DNA from: Sialis fuliginosa
Taxonomy: Eukaryota; Arthropoda; Insecta; Megaloptera; Sialidae
Length of the DNA stretch: 64,000 nucleotides
Direction of reading: 5' to 3'
Assembly: GCA_961205875.1 (NCBI GenBank)
Contig: OY540811.1
Span: 19,151,248-19,215,247, forward strand
The notes below the pieces were generated by a model, which saw only the letters and a list, made by a program, of their open reading frames with translations, was not told where the DNA came from and searched no databases. The first letter of the stretch is position 1. Each line of letters starts with the position of its first letter. Made by a program: the position numbers and the translations under genes. Shown piece after piece: positions 50,415-63,312 of the stretch.

Positions 50415-50833
50415 TTAGATACATGATTACGATTTTGGCAACAGTTATATTAATCTAGAGATAGCTACGTCGATATGTTCTGTATTTTAATAATTTTATT
50501 CAAAATTCAATATGACATATCCAAATGGTGGAAACTGAAAGCAATGGGAAGATCTTCCAGCCCAGCCAGTTAATGAAAGATAGTGGTACTATACCCGACC
50601 ACTACATGTCAGATTGTATAATTGGAAACATTAAAAATACCTAATGACCCTGTCTTCATAAGGTTCTTCTTAATATTTCGTGATTTGCTTATTGTTTCCG
50701 TCATTTGAAAAAAGTGTGTTAAGAAGTTTGCCCACCGATATTTGCCCATTTTCCGCCATTTGGATACGTCATATTGAATTTTTTATCCGCCACCACTAGA
50801 TTGATATAACTGTAACCAAAATCATGTATCTAA
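50415..50833. mobile_element. MITE with TTAGATACATGATT termini
   Basis: The left arm has TTAGATACATGATT, CAACAGTTATATTAATCTAG and, after an extra stretch, AATTCAATATGACATATCC and AAATGGTGGAAA. The right arm (about 50749-50833) is the complement: CCGCCATTTGGATACGTCAT, CTAGATTGATATAACTGTAA and AATCATGTATCTAA. The left arm carries roughly 35 bases not found on the right. Confidence 0.7.
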
Positions 50834-51910
50834 TAAACTTCACAAGTGGCGTTAAATAAAGTTTTTGAAAATTCTACAATTTTGTCCACAATTTTATATT
50901 TGCCATTCTGAATCTCGTTAAACTAATGCAAAATCGTCATTAGCGATATCAAAAACACGCAGACAATGAAATTATGATAGAGAAATGTCGTAACAGCTGT
51001 AAGAGAATGATACTCATGAGTAGCGTTAGGTTTGCGTTGTGCTAAACGGTATTAAACTTTCGAATGCGTTTTCTAACCTTAAAACGCCTTGTTAGTTAAA
51101 ATAAAAAAATACCTGTTTAAAGTTTTTGGATATACTACGTGTGTGCAAAGTTTCAAGAACATCGGCGAATGACACTTGAGTAGTGATATTTATTAGCTGC
51201 AATAACATTGCATATTGATTACATGTATAATACACATAATTTACCCCAATATTGTCATCCAATGGATAATAAGATCGAAATACACGTGTGCATCATAAAC
51301 CTTCCGGTTATAATAATTGATGTTAATAATCGTAGAATCCTTGTAATTAAATAATAATAGCCAATGTCTACCGGTCCATTGATGCTTACAAATTCAATAT
51401 TAACTTATGTAGATAATAATTGTATAAATAATCCACAATTACACAATGAATATTCATATAGTAATACACTTTAAATGAAATTCACGTGAAACATAGTCAG
51501 TTATTAATTAATCAACAATACAAGTTTAAACGCGTCCAATTCAGTTGTCTAACCACTGAATTGAAGCTGGTACATACATATGTATATAATAAATCCATAG
51601 ACTAGAAGTGGGACAAACACAGAGAGACGACACCTCACCAAAATGTCAATAGATTGGTACTCTACAAAATGTTGTTGAGATGTGTATTTGGTATCATTTA
51701 AGCATTTGGTAAAGGGCCAGATTATACCAACAAATATGTATGAGAGGCCTAAGGAGGCTAACACTTTTTTTTTTAATTCTAAAGTTATTTTGAATAAAAA
51801 TTCATTTCTGTTTCATCGGTAGATTTTTCATTGTTATTTAAGTTATATGTAAAATGATTATAATTTCTTGTGTATTTAAAATAAACTGATTTATTTTATT
51901 TTAATTTCAG
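50834..51910. other. End of the 22.3-kb intron
   Basis: AT-rich sequence leading to the TTAATTTCAG acceptor. No gene on either strand. The minus-strand frame at 51549-51764 has no recognisable features. Confidence 0.6.
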
Positions 51911-52039
51911 TTGATACATACAACGGAAGCAGTTTATTTTTTTGGAAGTTGGATAGAAGACAGATGGGTGCCTACTTGTGTATTGCCAGCAATGACGTAC
52001 CCCCAGCTGTTAGTAAAAGAATATCTCTCAGTGTTAACT
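51911..52039 (+). CDS. Internal exon: second part of Ig domain 2 of the same DIP/lachesin-like gene
   Basis: The exon follows an acceptor TTAATTTCAG and ends at a donor GTAAGT at 52040. Joining the G left over from the exon at 29424-29594 to the first two bases gives Val and keeps one open frame. It encodes the D to G strands of Ig2, with the family signature RRQMGAYLCIASNDVPP and then SKRISLSVN. The cysteine in YLC is the F-strand partner of the cysteine in the previous exon. NGSS near the start is a possible N-glycosylation site. The exon is 129 bases (43 codons), phase 1 on both sides, and about 40% G+C. The intron before it is 22,316 bases. Dropping it would keep frame but remove half of the Ig fold. 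Confidence 0.95.
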
Positions 52040-52303
52040 GTAAGTACTCATTGATTCTTTTCGTACATTCGATTTTCTGTCGCGCGATTATTTTGTCACA
52101 AAAATTGAAGTCGTTTTTTGAAATATGAATGCATTCACATGCGACTAAATTTTGCAGTATTAGCAACATTATAAATCACGCTCATGCAATTTCGTTATTT
52201 AATGTTATTTTTAAATCGAATAAAATGTGTACGCATCAAAATTCAAATTTTCAAATCAAATATTTTAAAGTTCATAATTTCAAATGTTTGCAATCTAATA
52301 GAC

Positions 52304-52492
52304 CAGCGGTTCTTAAACTAGGTTCCGCTGAACTTTTGCCAGGGGTTTGTGAAACATATTTGGAATTAATTAAAGTACTTTTACATTTCTATTTACCAAT
52401 GATTAATTAGTATCTAACGACCTTCTTTGTTTTTCTGTGAGAAGGGGGTCCCTAAAAAATAATTGTTCAAAACATAAGTTTAAAAACCACTG
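52304..52492. mobile_element. hAT-type MITE with perfect 8-bp target-site duplication
   Basis: The termini CAGCGGTTCTTAAACT and AGTTTAAAAACCACTG are inverted with two or three mismatches, and TAATAGAC stands on both sides (52296-52303 and 52493-52500). Terminal CAG plus CTG and an 8-bp duplication are diagnostic of the hAT superfamily. The element is 189 bp and non-coding. It sits 264 bases downstream of the 51911-52039 exon in the next intron. Confidence 0.92.
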
Positions 52493-52839
52493 TAATAGAC
52501 TATATTTTGACTGTTGGACAAAACAAAGCAACTAAGTATAACAAACAAATTTTAAGAAAAAATAACCAACCCTCAGTAAATTGGTACTTTTTTGTAGCTA
52601 ATTAAAATAGGTTGTTATTTTTCTAAATGTCAAGAAATATTTCAAAATAGAATTTCATAAATCAAAAAAAACACAAATATCCCTTAAAAATATATTCAAA
52701 CAATCCGTAAACACTTGTAATTCTTTTATTTGTTGCAATGAAACACATCCAACAGCGAATATACAAAAGTGCACACGACAACAATGGCTAATTTGAATTT
52801 TTAAGTTGTAGTCAACAATCGAATGACCACCAAATGTTT

Positions 52840-53060
52840 GCCCGGCCGATTTATGTTACGAGTAATAATTTAAATACAAACAAATTTGAATATGTCGTAG
52901 TTGTTGGTTTGTGTTACATGCGGCCCGAATTAATAAAGCTGTCTGCAAAATATGTATGCAAATAAATTTCGCAAGCACAACAAGCAGCCGATGTGTTCGT
53001 TATAATTGCATCGTTATGTAGACTGGCCTACAACTACTCTCTCATTGTGGTCGAGTAAAG
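52840..53060. other. GC-richer intronic island downstream of the second exon
   Basis: It contains TTGCCCGGCCGATTTATG, ATGCGGCCCGAATTAATAAA and AAGCAGCCGATGTGTTCG with no repeat partner in this window. It lies about 800 bases after the 51911-52039 exon, a usual place for splicing or transcriptional control elements, but nothing specific can be read. Confidence 0.25.
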
Positions 53061-54901
53061 GTTTTTGTGCAGTAAATGGTATTGGATATTTTATACACTT
53101 AAAAAATTCCCGCTTGCTGCATTTAGTTCATTATATGAACACATTCATATAATATGAATTACCCATACACCCTACTACCTATACAGTTCAGTTTTTCATT
53201 TGAATGTTGGTATTCTTTATTTTACTTTTATAGCAGTCCCCAAACTGTAATCTGTGTGTCGAATCCAGCCCTCGAAAAATTTATATCCGATATGTATTTA
53301 TTTCTAGCTTCATCTCAATGCTCATGCATTTTTTAATACAAATTCGACTGATGCACAGAAGAAATCTAATAATGTTTTTTTTTTGCTATTGTTAAAATTC
53401 CAAACCTATAAAACAATTATTTGTTCAAAATGTTCACGTTTTTATAAGATAATTTGTTTAAAACTAAACCTAGTTATGTATAAATTATCTATTAAAAGCT
53501 TGAATTATTGCAGAATGATTTACTATTTTGTACTTTATATATTTATTTAATATTTATGTATTAGGATATTATAATTACTTATTATCGGAACAAAAGCGTT
53601 ACGTACAGACTTTTTTGACATTCAAATATGCATAAATATTCAAACTAGAGTAATAATTTGTAAAATATAAAATTGATTGTATTATGTCATACTTTATTTA
53701 TTGTAATTTCAACATTTGTAAAAGATATAGGTAATGAAATAAATATTATTTTGTTCAAAAATATTTTTTTTCCGGCTCGCATATACTTCAAAATTCCATG
53801 TGTCACTTTCATTTCAAAAAGTTTGATGAACTTTAGGCTAAAATATTTTGTACATATTTATATATAGACACTTTTTTATCATTATATAGTTAATTCTTTA
53901 ACTTTTAAAAGACTCCAAACGATAATGTTCTTCTAATAGTTAAAATAAAGTTTTGATTAGGTAACTCAGAAATCATCAAAAATATTTTTTATTATGAAAA
54001 TGTAATACTGAAGTACTTAAAGTATGCCACTTAAATAGAGTTATGAAATAGTTTTCTACGTTCAGTTAAATAAACTAAAGTCCTTCAAAAATCGACCTAA
54101 GTAGAATTTCAAATACCCAAATATTTTCTTAAGGAAGCAAAGTAATTGATGTAAAATACACACACCAGAATTATTCATAATATTAATTTACAACAAACAA
54201 AACCTTATTTATGTGCCACGTTTTACGGGTAGGTTCTAAAAGTTTCTCAAGAGTATATGTCTATCACAAGAATTGTTATTTGAAAACAAATTTCAGTAGA
54301 AGTTTGAGAAGACGTTTCTCCATCTCTTTCTCCGTAACCAATTCTGTAAACAAAAGTTCAACAAGTCCCAAAAACAAGACAGCATGGCTGTTTTGTTTCG
54401 CTAACGTATTTTGCTAATAGTTTAATTATCTCTTTATTCGTGCTTTTGGCACACGCAAAATGGAATTCATTCTTTTGATATGAACACGTAGAACATCAGT
54501 CGAGTTTAAGTTTTGTGTATGTGTATGTGTGTTTCTGCTCCAAACTTTAAGGACCGCTGCCTAGAAAACGTGTTTTTGATAGACTAAGTTTATTTTGTAG
54601 TTTTGAAGGGGTGTAGGTCAGTAACCTATTTGTAGGATCTGATACTTCCATAGTGATATCTAAATAACAGTTAAACAACTTTACAAAACGCTAAGAACAT
54701 ATTTTATTGGACAACTCATTAAAATCATTTTATAGATATAATTTCGTTTAATTTTCTTTGAAAAATTTTGGCGACTTTTTACATTGAAATATTAATGAAA
54801 TAAAAAAACTTCAGTACCTACTTATACAAAAAAAAACTATCATACAAAACCTTTGCTGTATCAAACTAATATATGACAGTTCTATGACGTTTATTAATAA
54901 C

Positions 54902-54975
54902 TAGCGCATCGGACCCGGTGTTACCTGGCAAAAACCGCGTTGAAATCGATTCAGTAATTCCTGAGTCTATAAACC
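54902..54975 (+). repeat. Relic of a LINE 3' region
   Basis: AGCGCATCGGACCCGGTGTT is followed by AAAAACCGCGTTGAAATCG and TTCAGTAATTCCTGAGTCTA. This order is familiar from dispersed 3' remnants of RTE-like LINEs in insects, recalled rather than searched. No coding sequence is attached. Confidence 0.4.
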
Positions 54976-56769
54976 TTATACAAAAGAGATTGAAATTAAT
55001 AAATAGATTTAATAAATAAATATGCTATTTGTATCAGTCTGTATAACCAGCTTTGTTGTAAACATTTATAGTACCACTATTCTAAATTTCAAAATCACTC
55101 TAACATAATTCGTTACGCCGTTTAAAGTTTGTTTGTTAGCTAGCAATTTATTTATAATTACAGGCATCGATATGTTTTAAAATACACCTTTGTTAAACTT
55201 TTGAGATGCACTGTTTCACTTTACATAATAGCATAACATTGACATGTACATCAGTATTTTGCTAATTGCTATTCTCTGCAGGAAATCAAAAGCTCATGAT
55301 GTCATCAAATAATATCCGCCCGAAGGAAATTTATTTCATGTTAACACATCAATACAGGCGACCCTAAGTGATGCCTGATATCATCTCTAAAATTAATTTT
55401 CTTTGACGTATGTAGGGGTGTACAGTACAGGTAATGAATGTAGTTGAGTGGGCTCTATCAAAACATGAAATTAGTCTAAAATAAACTGTGTCAACATAAG
55501 AAATTATTTTAATATATGTAGAGTCGTATACAGAAGTGGTTAATTAACCAGTTTTCATTCAAATTCGCTAATCACAAACTTAGTAGGCTCCTCCCATTTG
55601 ATTATTATAATATAATTTCTCCTTGTCCCAAACAAAAACAGATATTTTGAGACTCATTTGTTAGATAAAGAACTACTCTTCGTGTATAGTACTCATATAT
55701 ATTTATGCAATTAAATTAATATGTAATCTATTGAAAATAGTATAAGTAAACTTTGTGGTAATAAATATTTGATATTCCGAATTTTAGTATTTAAATATGT
55801 TAAACTTGATATACAATTAATTAATGAAATGGACATATATTTGTGCTTTTATTTAAAACGATGTAACTACATATATAAGCTCCGCCCTAGAAAAAGAAAA
55901 CTGATGATTTTGTCTTAATATTTTGGAATCTGTTGTAAGCGATTCTGACCTTTAGAGTGACAAACTTCTTCGAAGCCCGTAGTAATTAATGTTTATAAAT
56001 GTGAGAGATATTTTTTGGTTGGATTTGAATAATTAAACTCAAGTGAGTTTAATATTAGATTCTAGGAACCGTTTTTTTTTTAACATACATATGTTTAATT
56101 AGTCTGAACTACAAAAAAAAAATAAACAAAATGGGCAGTTTATTATACATATTTTTTTTAATTTTCACTTCTCTAGTATAGTGGTATTAAAATTAGAATC
56201 TAACAAATACTGGGATCGGTTGATAAATTAGTCTTTTACTAATCTAAATACTACAGCTTTTTTTAAATCGGAAAGTATTTTATAGACAGTTTAATTTTTT
56301 TAACATTTTTATTATTTACCGGAAACAAAATATTTTAAATGGATTCAAAAAATTATTTTTAATATTTTGATCGTCTTTGATTTTTTAATAGTATGATCAT
56401 CAAGTGGTATAATTTATAAAAGTAATCTTTAAATAATGAATAATTTTTTGAGAGGTGAATGAACACAAATAGATAACATTGTGTCAATTGGTGATTTTTG
56501 TAGTTTGTATACTTCAGAAATTCATGATATTTTATTTAATATATGTAGTACTCATAACGTTTGATAAATTATAAATAATAAAAAATTACCCGAAGTGAAT
56601 CTTAACCATAAATAAATTCAGATTCAAGTCTTTGTATAGAATAAATCTTTTTAGCTTCAGAATGGCTCATTTGTGAATATTAAATTAAATACAATATACA
56701 ATAATATTCTTGCACATAGTATAATAACACGTCGACAAATTAATTAAATACTATTATTTCTTCTTTCAG

Positions 56770-56908
56770 TTGCACCGTCCATCAAAGTTCCAAACCAATT
56801 GTTAGGAGCACCCTTAAACACAGATGTTCAACTAGAATGTTATGTGGAAGCCTTCCCCAATACAATTAACTATTGGGTGAAAAGTCACAGTGAAATGCTT
56901 CTTAATGG
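56770..56908 (+). CDS. Internal exon: start of Ig domain 3 of the same DIP/lachesin-like gene
   Basis: The acceptor is TTCTTTCAG and the donor is GTAAGT at 56909. The last T of the previous exon plus TT gives Phe, followed by 45 whole codons. The peptide has the family's Ig3 opening, IKVPNQLLGAPL, then the B-strand cysteine in VQLECYVEA and the C-strand tryptophan in NTINYWVK. These match the usual VPNQLVGAP, LEC and INYW landmarks of DIP and lachesin proteins. It ends in phase 2 inside a glycine codon (GG), so unlike the two exons before it, it is asymmetric. The intron before it is 4,730 bases. The rest of Ig3, including its second cysteine, must lie beyond the right edge of the window. Confidence 0.95.
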
Positions 56909-57297
56909 GTAAGTTCTAAATAAATCAAAACTAAATTTCTACTCAACACCTCCACCAGCACAATCATGAATATTTATTATTAAATAAATATATAGTAGAA
57001 TGTGTACAATGTACATAAATACATTGTTTAAGTCTATAGATATGTCATTTTACAAGCAATATAATGTTTTTTTATAATTTTTATGTACCTTTCTGTTTGA
57101 TCCTTTAAAATGCACCCACTTTTATAAATCATTAACAATTATAAAACGATATAATGATTGTAATTGATCACTTACCCTGATATGTATTCCTATGAGTTTT
57201 ATCTAAAATATAAACCTAAAGATAAAACGAAATAATATGGTACTTTATTTATTATTTTTATAAACTATTCAAATATCTAAAGAACCCCACACTATCC

Positions 57298-57813
57298 TTA
57301 TGAGAAATGGAACTCCACTAATTTGGCTCAAACTCTGCCAATTTGTTGTTCTAGTCAAGCTTATCAAATTCTACCATTGCCACAACTCAATCCTATGAGT
57401 AGTTTTCCCTGTACAGCGCTTTCCAAAGTCAATATTAGAGTCTTTTACGTTTGACAGTAAGGAAGAGCTACCCGTTGCTACGCAAGATCAAGAGAGAAAA
57501 GGCATCATAGTATATTCACAGTGTATTTCATTACATTGTGAATATTATTAAATATTGCAAAAGTCGTACGAGTTAATTAAATAAAATATTAAGTTGCATT
57601 TTATCTTATTGTTATTATACTTACGACGCACACACAATTGATTACTCAAATATAGTAAAATATTCTTAATATATATTAACTTTGGAAGCACTGAACAGGG
57701 AAAACTACTCATATGATGGAGATGAGGTAATGACAACATTTTATAAGCTGGACTAGAAGAATAAATTGGCAAAGTTTGAGCCAAATCCACGGAACACCAT
57801 TTCCTATAATAAT
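57298..57813. mobile_element. MITE with about 140-bp imperfect terminal inverted repeats
   Basis: Left arm phrases ATTTGGCTCAAACT, TGCCAATTT, TATGAGTAGTTTTCCCTG and CTTTCCAAAGT recur inverted on the right as AACTTTGGAAGC, CAGGGAAAACTACTCATA, AAATTGGCA and AGTTTGAGCCAAAT. The arms are roughly 80% alike by eye. The spacer of about 230 bp is AT-rich. The minus-strand frame over 57548-57838 is not a gene. Confidence 0.75.
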
Positions 57814-60619
57814 ATATTGCGAGTTCCTTTTGGATCAAGTTATTAACCTAACTGTAATGTGTTTAAATGCAAAGAAGACTCCTGAAAACTTTATTATACG
57901 AATGCTTCTCCGTTATTTTCGAAATACAATTTCTAACCATAGCAATGCTTGATATTACGTCACGAACATATTAAGAATTTGCAGTAGATGTTTTCTAATA
58001 AAGATGTATACAAATGAAAAGACTTGTTTTCATAATAAAAACGGAAATAAATGCTGGTAAATAATTTATAAATCACATTTATGTTGTATGATGTAATATT
58101 TCTATGTTTCCTTACAAAGCAACGTATAACACTATGTACAATGTGTTGCAAATGGATATTTGAAACAATGAACAAAGTACCTAAAGGAAATATTTATTAC
58201 GAGTGACTAGATAAAATGTCATAAATTAAACTGAATGATATTGCATTTACTTTTATTATTATTTTCTTATATTACCTACGGTAGATATATTAATTCTCGT
58301 TTACTCTATATAATAGTTAATTAATTACGTATAAATTGTTTTATACAGATACAAAAGGTTATATAATTGACACAACGATATTTTGCTTTGATAAATATTC
58401 TGTAAGACTTCATATGGTTATAGGTATAAAAGATAAACAAAACACGTTGAATATAAAAAGTATAACTACAAAATTTCTTTCAACTATTTGCAATTAAATT
58501 CTTTTTATTATTATATAACCTTTTTTAAATCAATTGACAATTCCACTTTAAAAGCTATTACCGTACCCATATTTGTAATAACTAATGCAAAGTACTTACC
58601 GCTCAAAAAGAAAACAAATAATTGATGAAATAAAGATTTCCAATAGCACAACTCGTTAGAGTTCATCATAGATGATTTATGACACAAGTTGTTGACACAA
58701 GTTGCATTAATCAAACCGCGTTATCGGCACTTTTCACTTAAAAACTTGGATCGAAAGTGAAGAAGAAAGAGTTCTGTTTACCTTTTATAAACTTTTGGGC
58801 GCGCTTGTAATTTATTTATATGTAAACAAACTGCGTATGCTCTTTTTGAAGTAAAATGCGTAGGCATTTGATGTTGTATTTTTTTCTCTAGAGTTAGATC
58901 ATTAATGTAGAGTTCAGTGGTATGGTGCTTACATAAAAAACATTGTGGTAATATTAAAATTTATTATTTGATGTAAATTTTATAAACAGGATGAGTCAAT
59001 AGTGTGTATTTCTTCGATAGGTATCTCCTGTATTTTAAGAGATAAAAATAAATACATTTTTTATGATAGTTTTTATAAGTAAAAATGCACATTATAAAAT
59101 GATATTAAAATATACAGTATGGTTTTAAAATAAGATGTATGATAAATGATATTGGTTTTAATAGACGGTTAAAACTTTGAATTTTTAAAAGTTTTAGTTT
59201 AAGTTAATACGACACCAAAATGCAAGACTAAATCTGCAAAATTAAGCCCAAAACAGTTTTTATAAAATATTATTTTAAATACTATAAATATTTTTATGTT
59301 TTTAAAAAATATTGTGTACAGAAATTCATGAAATAAATGAGTCATTTCATTTAAAAATATATCATTAGGTATAATATACCTTTTTGAGACCCAAATTAAA
59401 AGAAAATTATTTTGTTGGAAAAAAAATTATAATAAACAAATAAAACATTTTCTAAAAAAAAAACATAAATAGCCATTAAAATACGGCTAGAAAAAAGGAC
59501 AAAAAGTATAATTATATTTTAAAGATTAAAATCTCTACTTTTCTGATATTTTTTGCAAATTGAAATGTAATTGAATTATAGAATTAAAAAAGAAAGTAAA
59601 AAATATGTAAATTTTAGTAGTTGACTTTATAACTCACATCATACCATAAAATTCAAATAGATTTTCAGTTTGTTCATTTTATAATCTCTTTTAAAAAACA
59701 TTGGAGAAAAATATTAAAAATAATTTATTGAACCTTTAAAAATATATGGTTACTGTTTATCCATGCAAAGGTTCGGATTCAGATTCAAGTTCGTTGACCT
59801 TTAAGTATAAAGGTTCAATTCGGGCCTCAGGTTAATGAAAACACGTTTTTTTTGGATTTCGGGTTCAGGTTCAAGTTCCTGTGTACCATACATCATATTT
59901 GTATAGGCCGTACGTGGTGGTCCACCACTGTTGAGACCACACTGTATATTTCGATAAAACATGATATACATTATTAACTCATCTGTATATACTAAATACT
60001 TATAATATAATTTTTATATATAATAGCAAGCAAAGATGTTATAATATTTATGTTAAGTAGTAAGTTAAGACTCAATGTCAAAATTCCTATTATTCTCTTA
60101 AAAATAATAACTGTATCTCTAGTACAATTTCTGAATCCCAGACCATCTTAAAGCAAAACTAATTAAACTAAACAATGCATGTACAACCACAAAATCATTA
60201 AAAAGAAACATGCATACATCACTATACACGTGTATAAAAAAGACGGAGGACACGCATTTTTTGTCACAGCCTCATTTACTCAGAGCTAACAATAATACGG
60301 ATTCTTTGTATCAAATAGAACGAGAGTATATCTGTTGAGCCGTAACCTGGTCCGGGAGCTATTACCGGATTTCTTTCAGTATTTCCGGACAGGGATTTTT
60401 GTTCAGTAGCTGCTGCTACATTATGATAGATACGAATCTAACGTATTGCTTTGTGGACACTGTTCATCAAATACAGGACCGTATTCAAATATAATTATCA
60501 TGTTTTTTTTAATCTTCGATTAGCGAGTTAACTAAAAGTATCGGGTATTTCAAAATAATTTCTCATTGTTTTCTTAAAAAAAAAAACATTTAAAATATTG
60601 TTTTATTTATATAACTTAA
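57814..60619. other. Intron, AT-rich, no gene seen
   Basis: Includes the GGTTCAGGTTCAAGTTCC-type low-complexity stretch at 59770-59880 and a GC-richer patch at 60330-60440 (AACCTGGTCCGGGAGC). No frame of interest. Confidence 0.55.
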
Positions 60620-60666
60620 CTATACTCTATTTCATTTAAGAATGCAGTGGTTGCCGGGATTTTTTA
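60620..60666 (+). mobile_element. Hairpin element, copy 3 (left arm only)
   Basis: CTATACTCTATTTCATTTAA, then GAATGCAGTGGTTGCCGGGA, matches the left arm of the copies at 35920 and 43631. The loop and right arm are absent and the sequence becomes ordinary AT-rich intron after about 60666. Confidence 0.75.
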
Positions 60667-60930
60667 ATTGTTAAAACTATTTTTGTAATACAAAGGAAGA
60701 ATTTGAAGTATTTTTGATCGAATGAGACCAATTACAACCTTTAATCTGTGACAGGAAACGAAATATTGAATTTTTTTTTTAAATGCTATTTTTTTACCCT
60801 ACACCCCGCCGAATCAAATGAGACTAATTACAACCCTTCACTGTGACAGGACATTATTAAAAATAATGGTGTAACCAACACACAAATCGAGCAACAGGTT
60901 TGTACAAACGGAACTACATTTCTTAGTTAA

Positions 60931-61250
60931 TGCCCGGTATTACAAACAAAGTAAGCTTGCAAGCAATTTCAAATGGGGTATCAAACCTATCTGATAGTTT
61001 CCTTGAAGTTTCATGAAGTGTTTGACAAGTTTCGTGCACGCGTGGTAGGTAATCATCAACGATATTAAAACAGTGGTGATATTATAAAAATTATTTTATA
61101 CGGTCAGAGTCGCCAACTATGTTATAATGAGTTGAGGTATCACTGCTCTAAATTCCATAACTAATCCATAGACACTATCACAGAATTAAAATCCCATTTG
61201 AAAATACTTGCAAGCTTGAAAATTTGTTAGCTCATTTATAATGCCGGACA
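60931..61250 (-). mobile_element. MITE, TGTCCGGTATTATAAA family, copy 3
   Basis: The ends are TGCCCGGTATTAC and ATAATGCCGGACA. Inside are GTAAGCTTGCAAGC near the left end, CTTGCAAGCTTGAAAA near the right, and the shared block TACGGTCAGAGTCGCC in reverse orientation relative to copies 1 and 2. No open frame. No target-site duplication is evident. Confidence 0.8.
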
Positions 61251-62629
61251 TTTCTCATTCTGTTTATTTCAGATAGTGCATTCGGTTCATAAATAGCAAA
61301 ATTCGTACACTATATTGAATTTATTAAACATAAAAATTGTTTTTTTATCCAAGATTTATGTGTTTTAGCACAAGGGAAAATGGGTAAAATTAGCGTTAAA
61401 AATTTTGTTCCACGTTTACATATGTACATGTGAAATTAAATAAAAGCTTGTTAAATGAACGAAGTTATAGAGGTTTTGAATACAACCGCAGACAGACCAA
61501 ATTCCAAAACATCAAAACAAAACCTATACATTTTTAAATACAAATTGTGTTTAATAAATACTGTTTTATCAATTTGGTGTGAAAATAATCCAAAAAAAAT
61601 AAAATAATTATTATTTTATTTACAATATAGATAGCTTACAAAGCATTAGACATTTTACAAACTCCGGTTAGTTCAAGGTGAATTAAATTAAAATACTATT
61701 TTCTTGAATTTAGATCCTTTTTCAACAGTTCGCTGTTTGACTGATTGACTTCAAATTTGTATGCATCATCTTTAAATTTTTCACTTTACTTGGTTCAAAT
61801 TATTACAAATAACCTGTTTTTCCAATCTGTTTTTTTGTTTTTCAAAAATTAAAAATTATAGCTCAAAATAAGCTTTATAATTTTTTACTCGATTTACTAG
61901 TTTTAAGACACCCGCCATTATAAAATAGTTTTTCATATAAACAACAATATTTGATCATATAATTTTTATTTTTTAATATTTTTTTATATTCCGTAATTAA
62001 ATGATTAAAAAATCAATTAATCATCAAACTATTCAACCACAAGTTTGTTCCAAACTTTTACTTGTACAAAAACCTGCAAAATACTCAAACTTACATAATA
62101 GGTAACAGATATTTAGACACATTTTAATATACTTACAGTTTCTACTGTCTCGAAAATTTTTAATTTATTCACTTTCTCTTTCTTTCACTCATTCTTTTCA
62201 ACTCCACTCAATCCTCTACATTATCTCTCCTCTCCTTTTAAACTCCACAATAAACCATGTTGTACTTTTCTATTTATTTCCTTTGTAATGTTTCCACTCC
62301 ACTACAGCTGGTGCAGGCCCTTGAACATCTTTCCTTTGTTTCACGTTCTTACTCCACTGCCTTGATAAGAATTAATATTACAATTGTCATAACACTTACC
62401 TTATCTTATCATTCTTATTTTCTTATTATACATTCTTTAAAATATTAAATCATATTTATTCCTTAAGAAATTCTTAAATCTTTTTTAATTGTTATTAACT
62501 ACTCGCGTATGGAATAGACACAGTTGTATTTTCACTATGAATACATAACTTTTAAAAACACATTCGTTTGATGGTTACTAATGTGAGTACTTAAAAATTT
62601 GATTAGGCATAAACTTTAACACCTCTGGT
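61251..62629. other. Intron, AT-rich, no gene seen
   Basis: A pyrimidine-rich stretch at 62160-62250 (CTTTCTCTTTCTTTCACTC) is not followed by a recognisable exon. Confidence 0.55.
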
Positions 62630-63312
62630 GTAGAACTGAGCGCGTGAGTAATTTTTACTCACGATTACACACACTCACGAGAAAACAATTTTTAGTGACG
62701 CCCGCTCACTCACGGTTACAAAAAATAGTATTCACGATCACGCACGCTCACGAATCGTATTTTCTTACTCACGCCCGATTACACACGGCGGGTCACGCTC
62801 GTGACACGATTTAATGTAATTGTTGTAAATTAAATTTTGAAATGATGAAAATTAATGTTTTTACGTGCAATTTATTATGTTTATATTTTATATTCATATT
62901 ATTTCTTCTAAACTGCATTTCTAGTACAAGTAAAAGCAAACAAAACAATAAAAAAAAGAAAGCTACAATGCATTTTTAAATCTTTTTTGGTGTTCTGATA
63001 GAGTTGGCAATGCTAACCATGTAAAAGTGCTTCTAAAAATGGCATTTATTTTTTATACTATAATTCATTATAAAACATTATTATATTCATGCATTATTAG
63101 TTCAGATATTAAAAAAAGATCAAATCAGTATTTAAAAAAATATTTTCAAAATAAACTCACACGAGAAAAATGTACTCACACACGGTAGTTTTAATTTGAC
63201 TCACAATCACGCGCGCTCACGATTCAGAGATTTGAAAATCACTCACGCTCTTGCGGATCATAACTGTGACCCGAAGTGACCCGAAAAATTCACGGCCCGC
63301 GTTCAGTTCTAC
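62630..63312. mobile_element. Non-autonomous element with GTAGAACTGA termini and ACTCACG subterminal repeats
   Basis: GTAGAACTGAGCGCG at the left is inverted as CGCGTTCAGTTCTAC at the right. Next to the left end (62641-62815) ACTCACG or GCTCACG occurs at least five times, and near the right end (63175-63260) again with variants ACTCACACG. The roughly 350 bp between are plain AT-rich sequence. Short TIRs plus clustered subterminal repeats resemble hAT elements, but no 8-bp duplication is seen, so the superfamily is open. Confidence 0.65.

Larger units (their letters stand above)
52501..56769. other. Most of the 4.7-kb intron between the second and third exons
   Basis: Contains the island at 52840-53060 and the LINE relic at 54902-54975, otherwise AT-rich. 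It ends at the acceptor TTCTTTCAG. None of the short frames inside has protein-like composition. Confidence 0.6.

Noticed and set aside
52129-52410. 93-aa frame after the second exon
   Set aside because: It runs into the hAT MITE and out of intron; no acceptor or family motif.
57548-57838. 96-aa minus-strand frame
   Set aside because: It overlaps the right arm and spacer of a MITE and has no domain.
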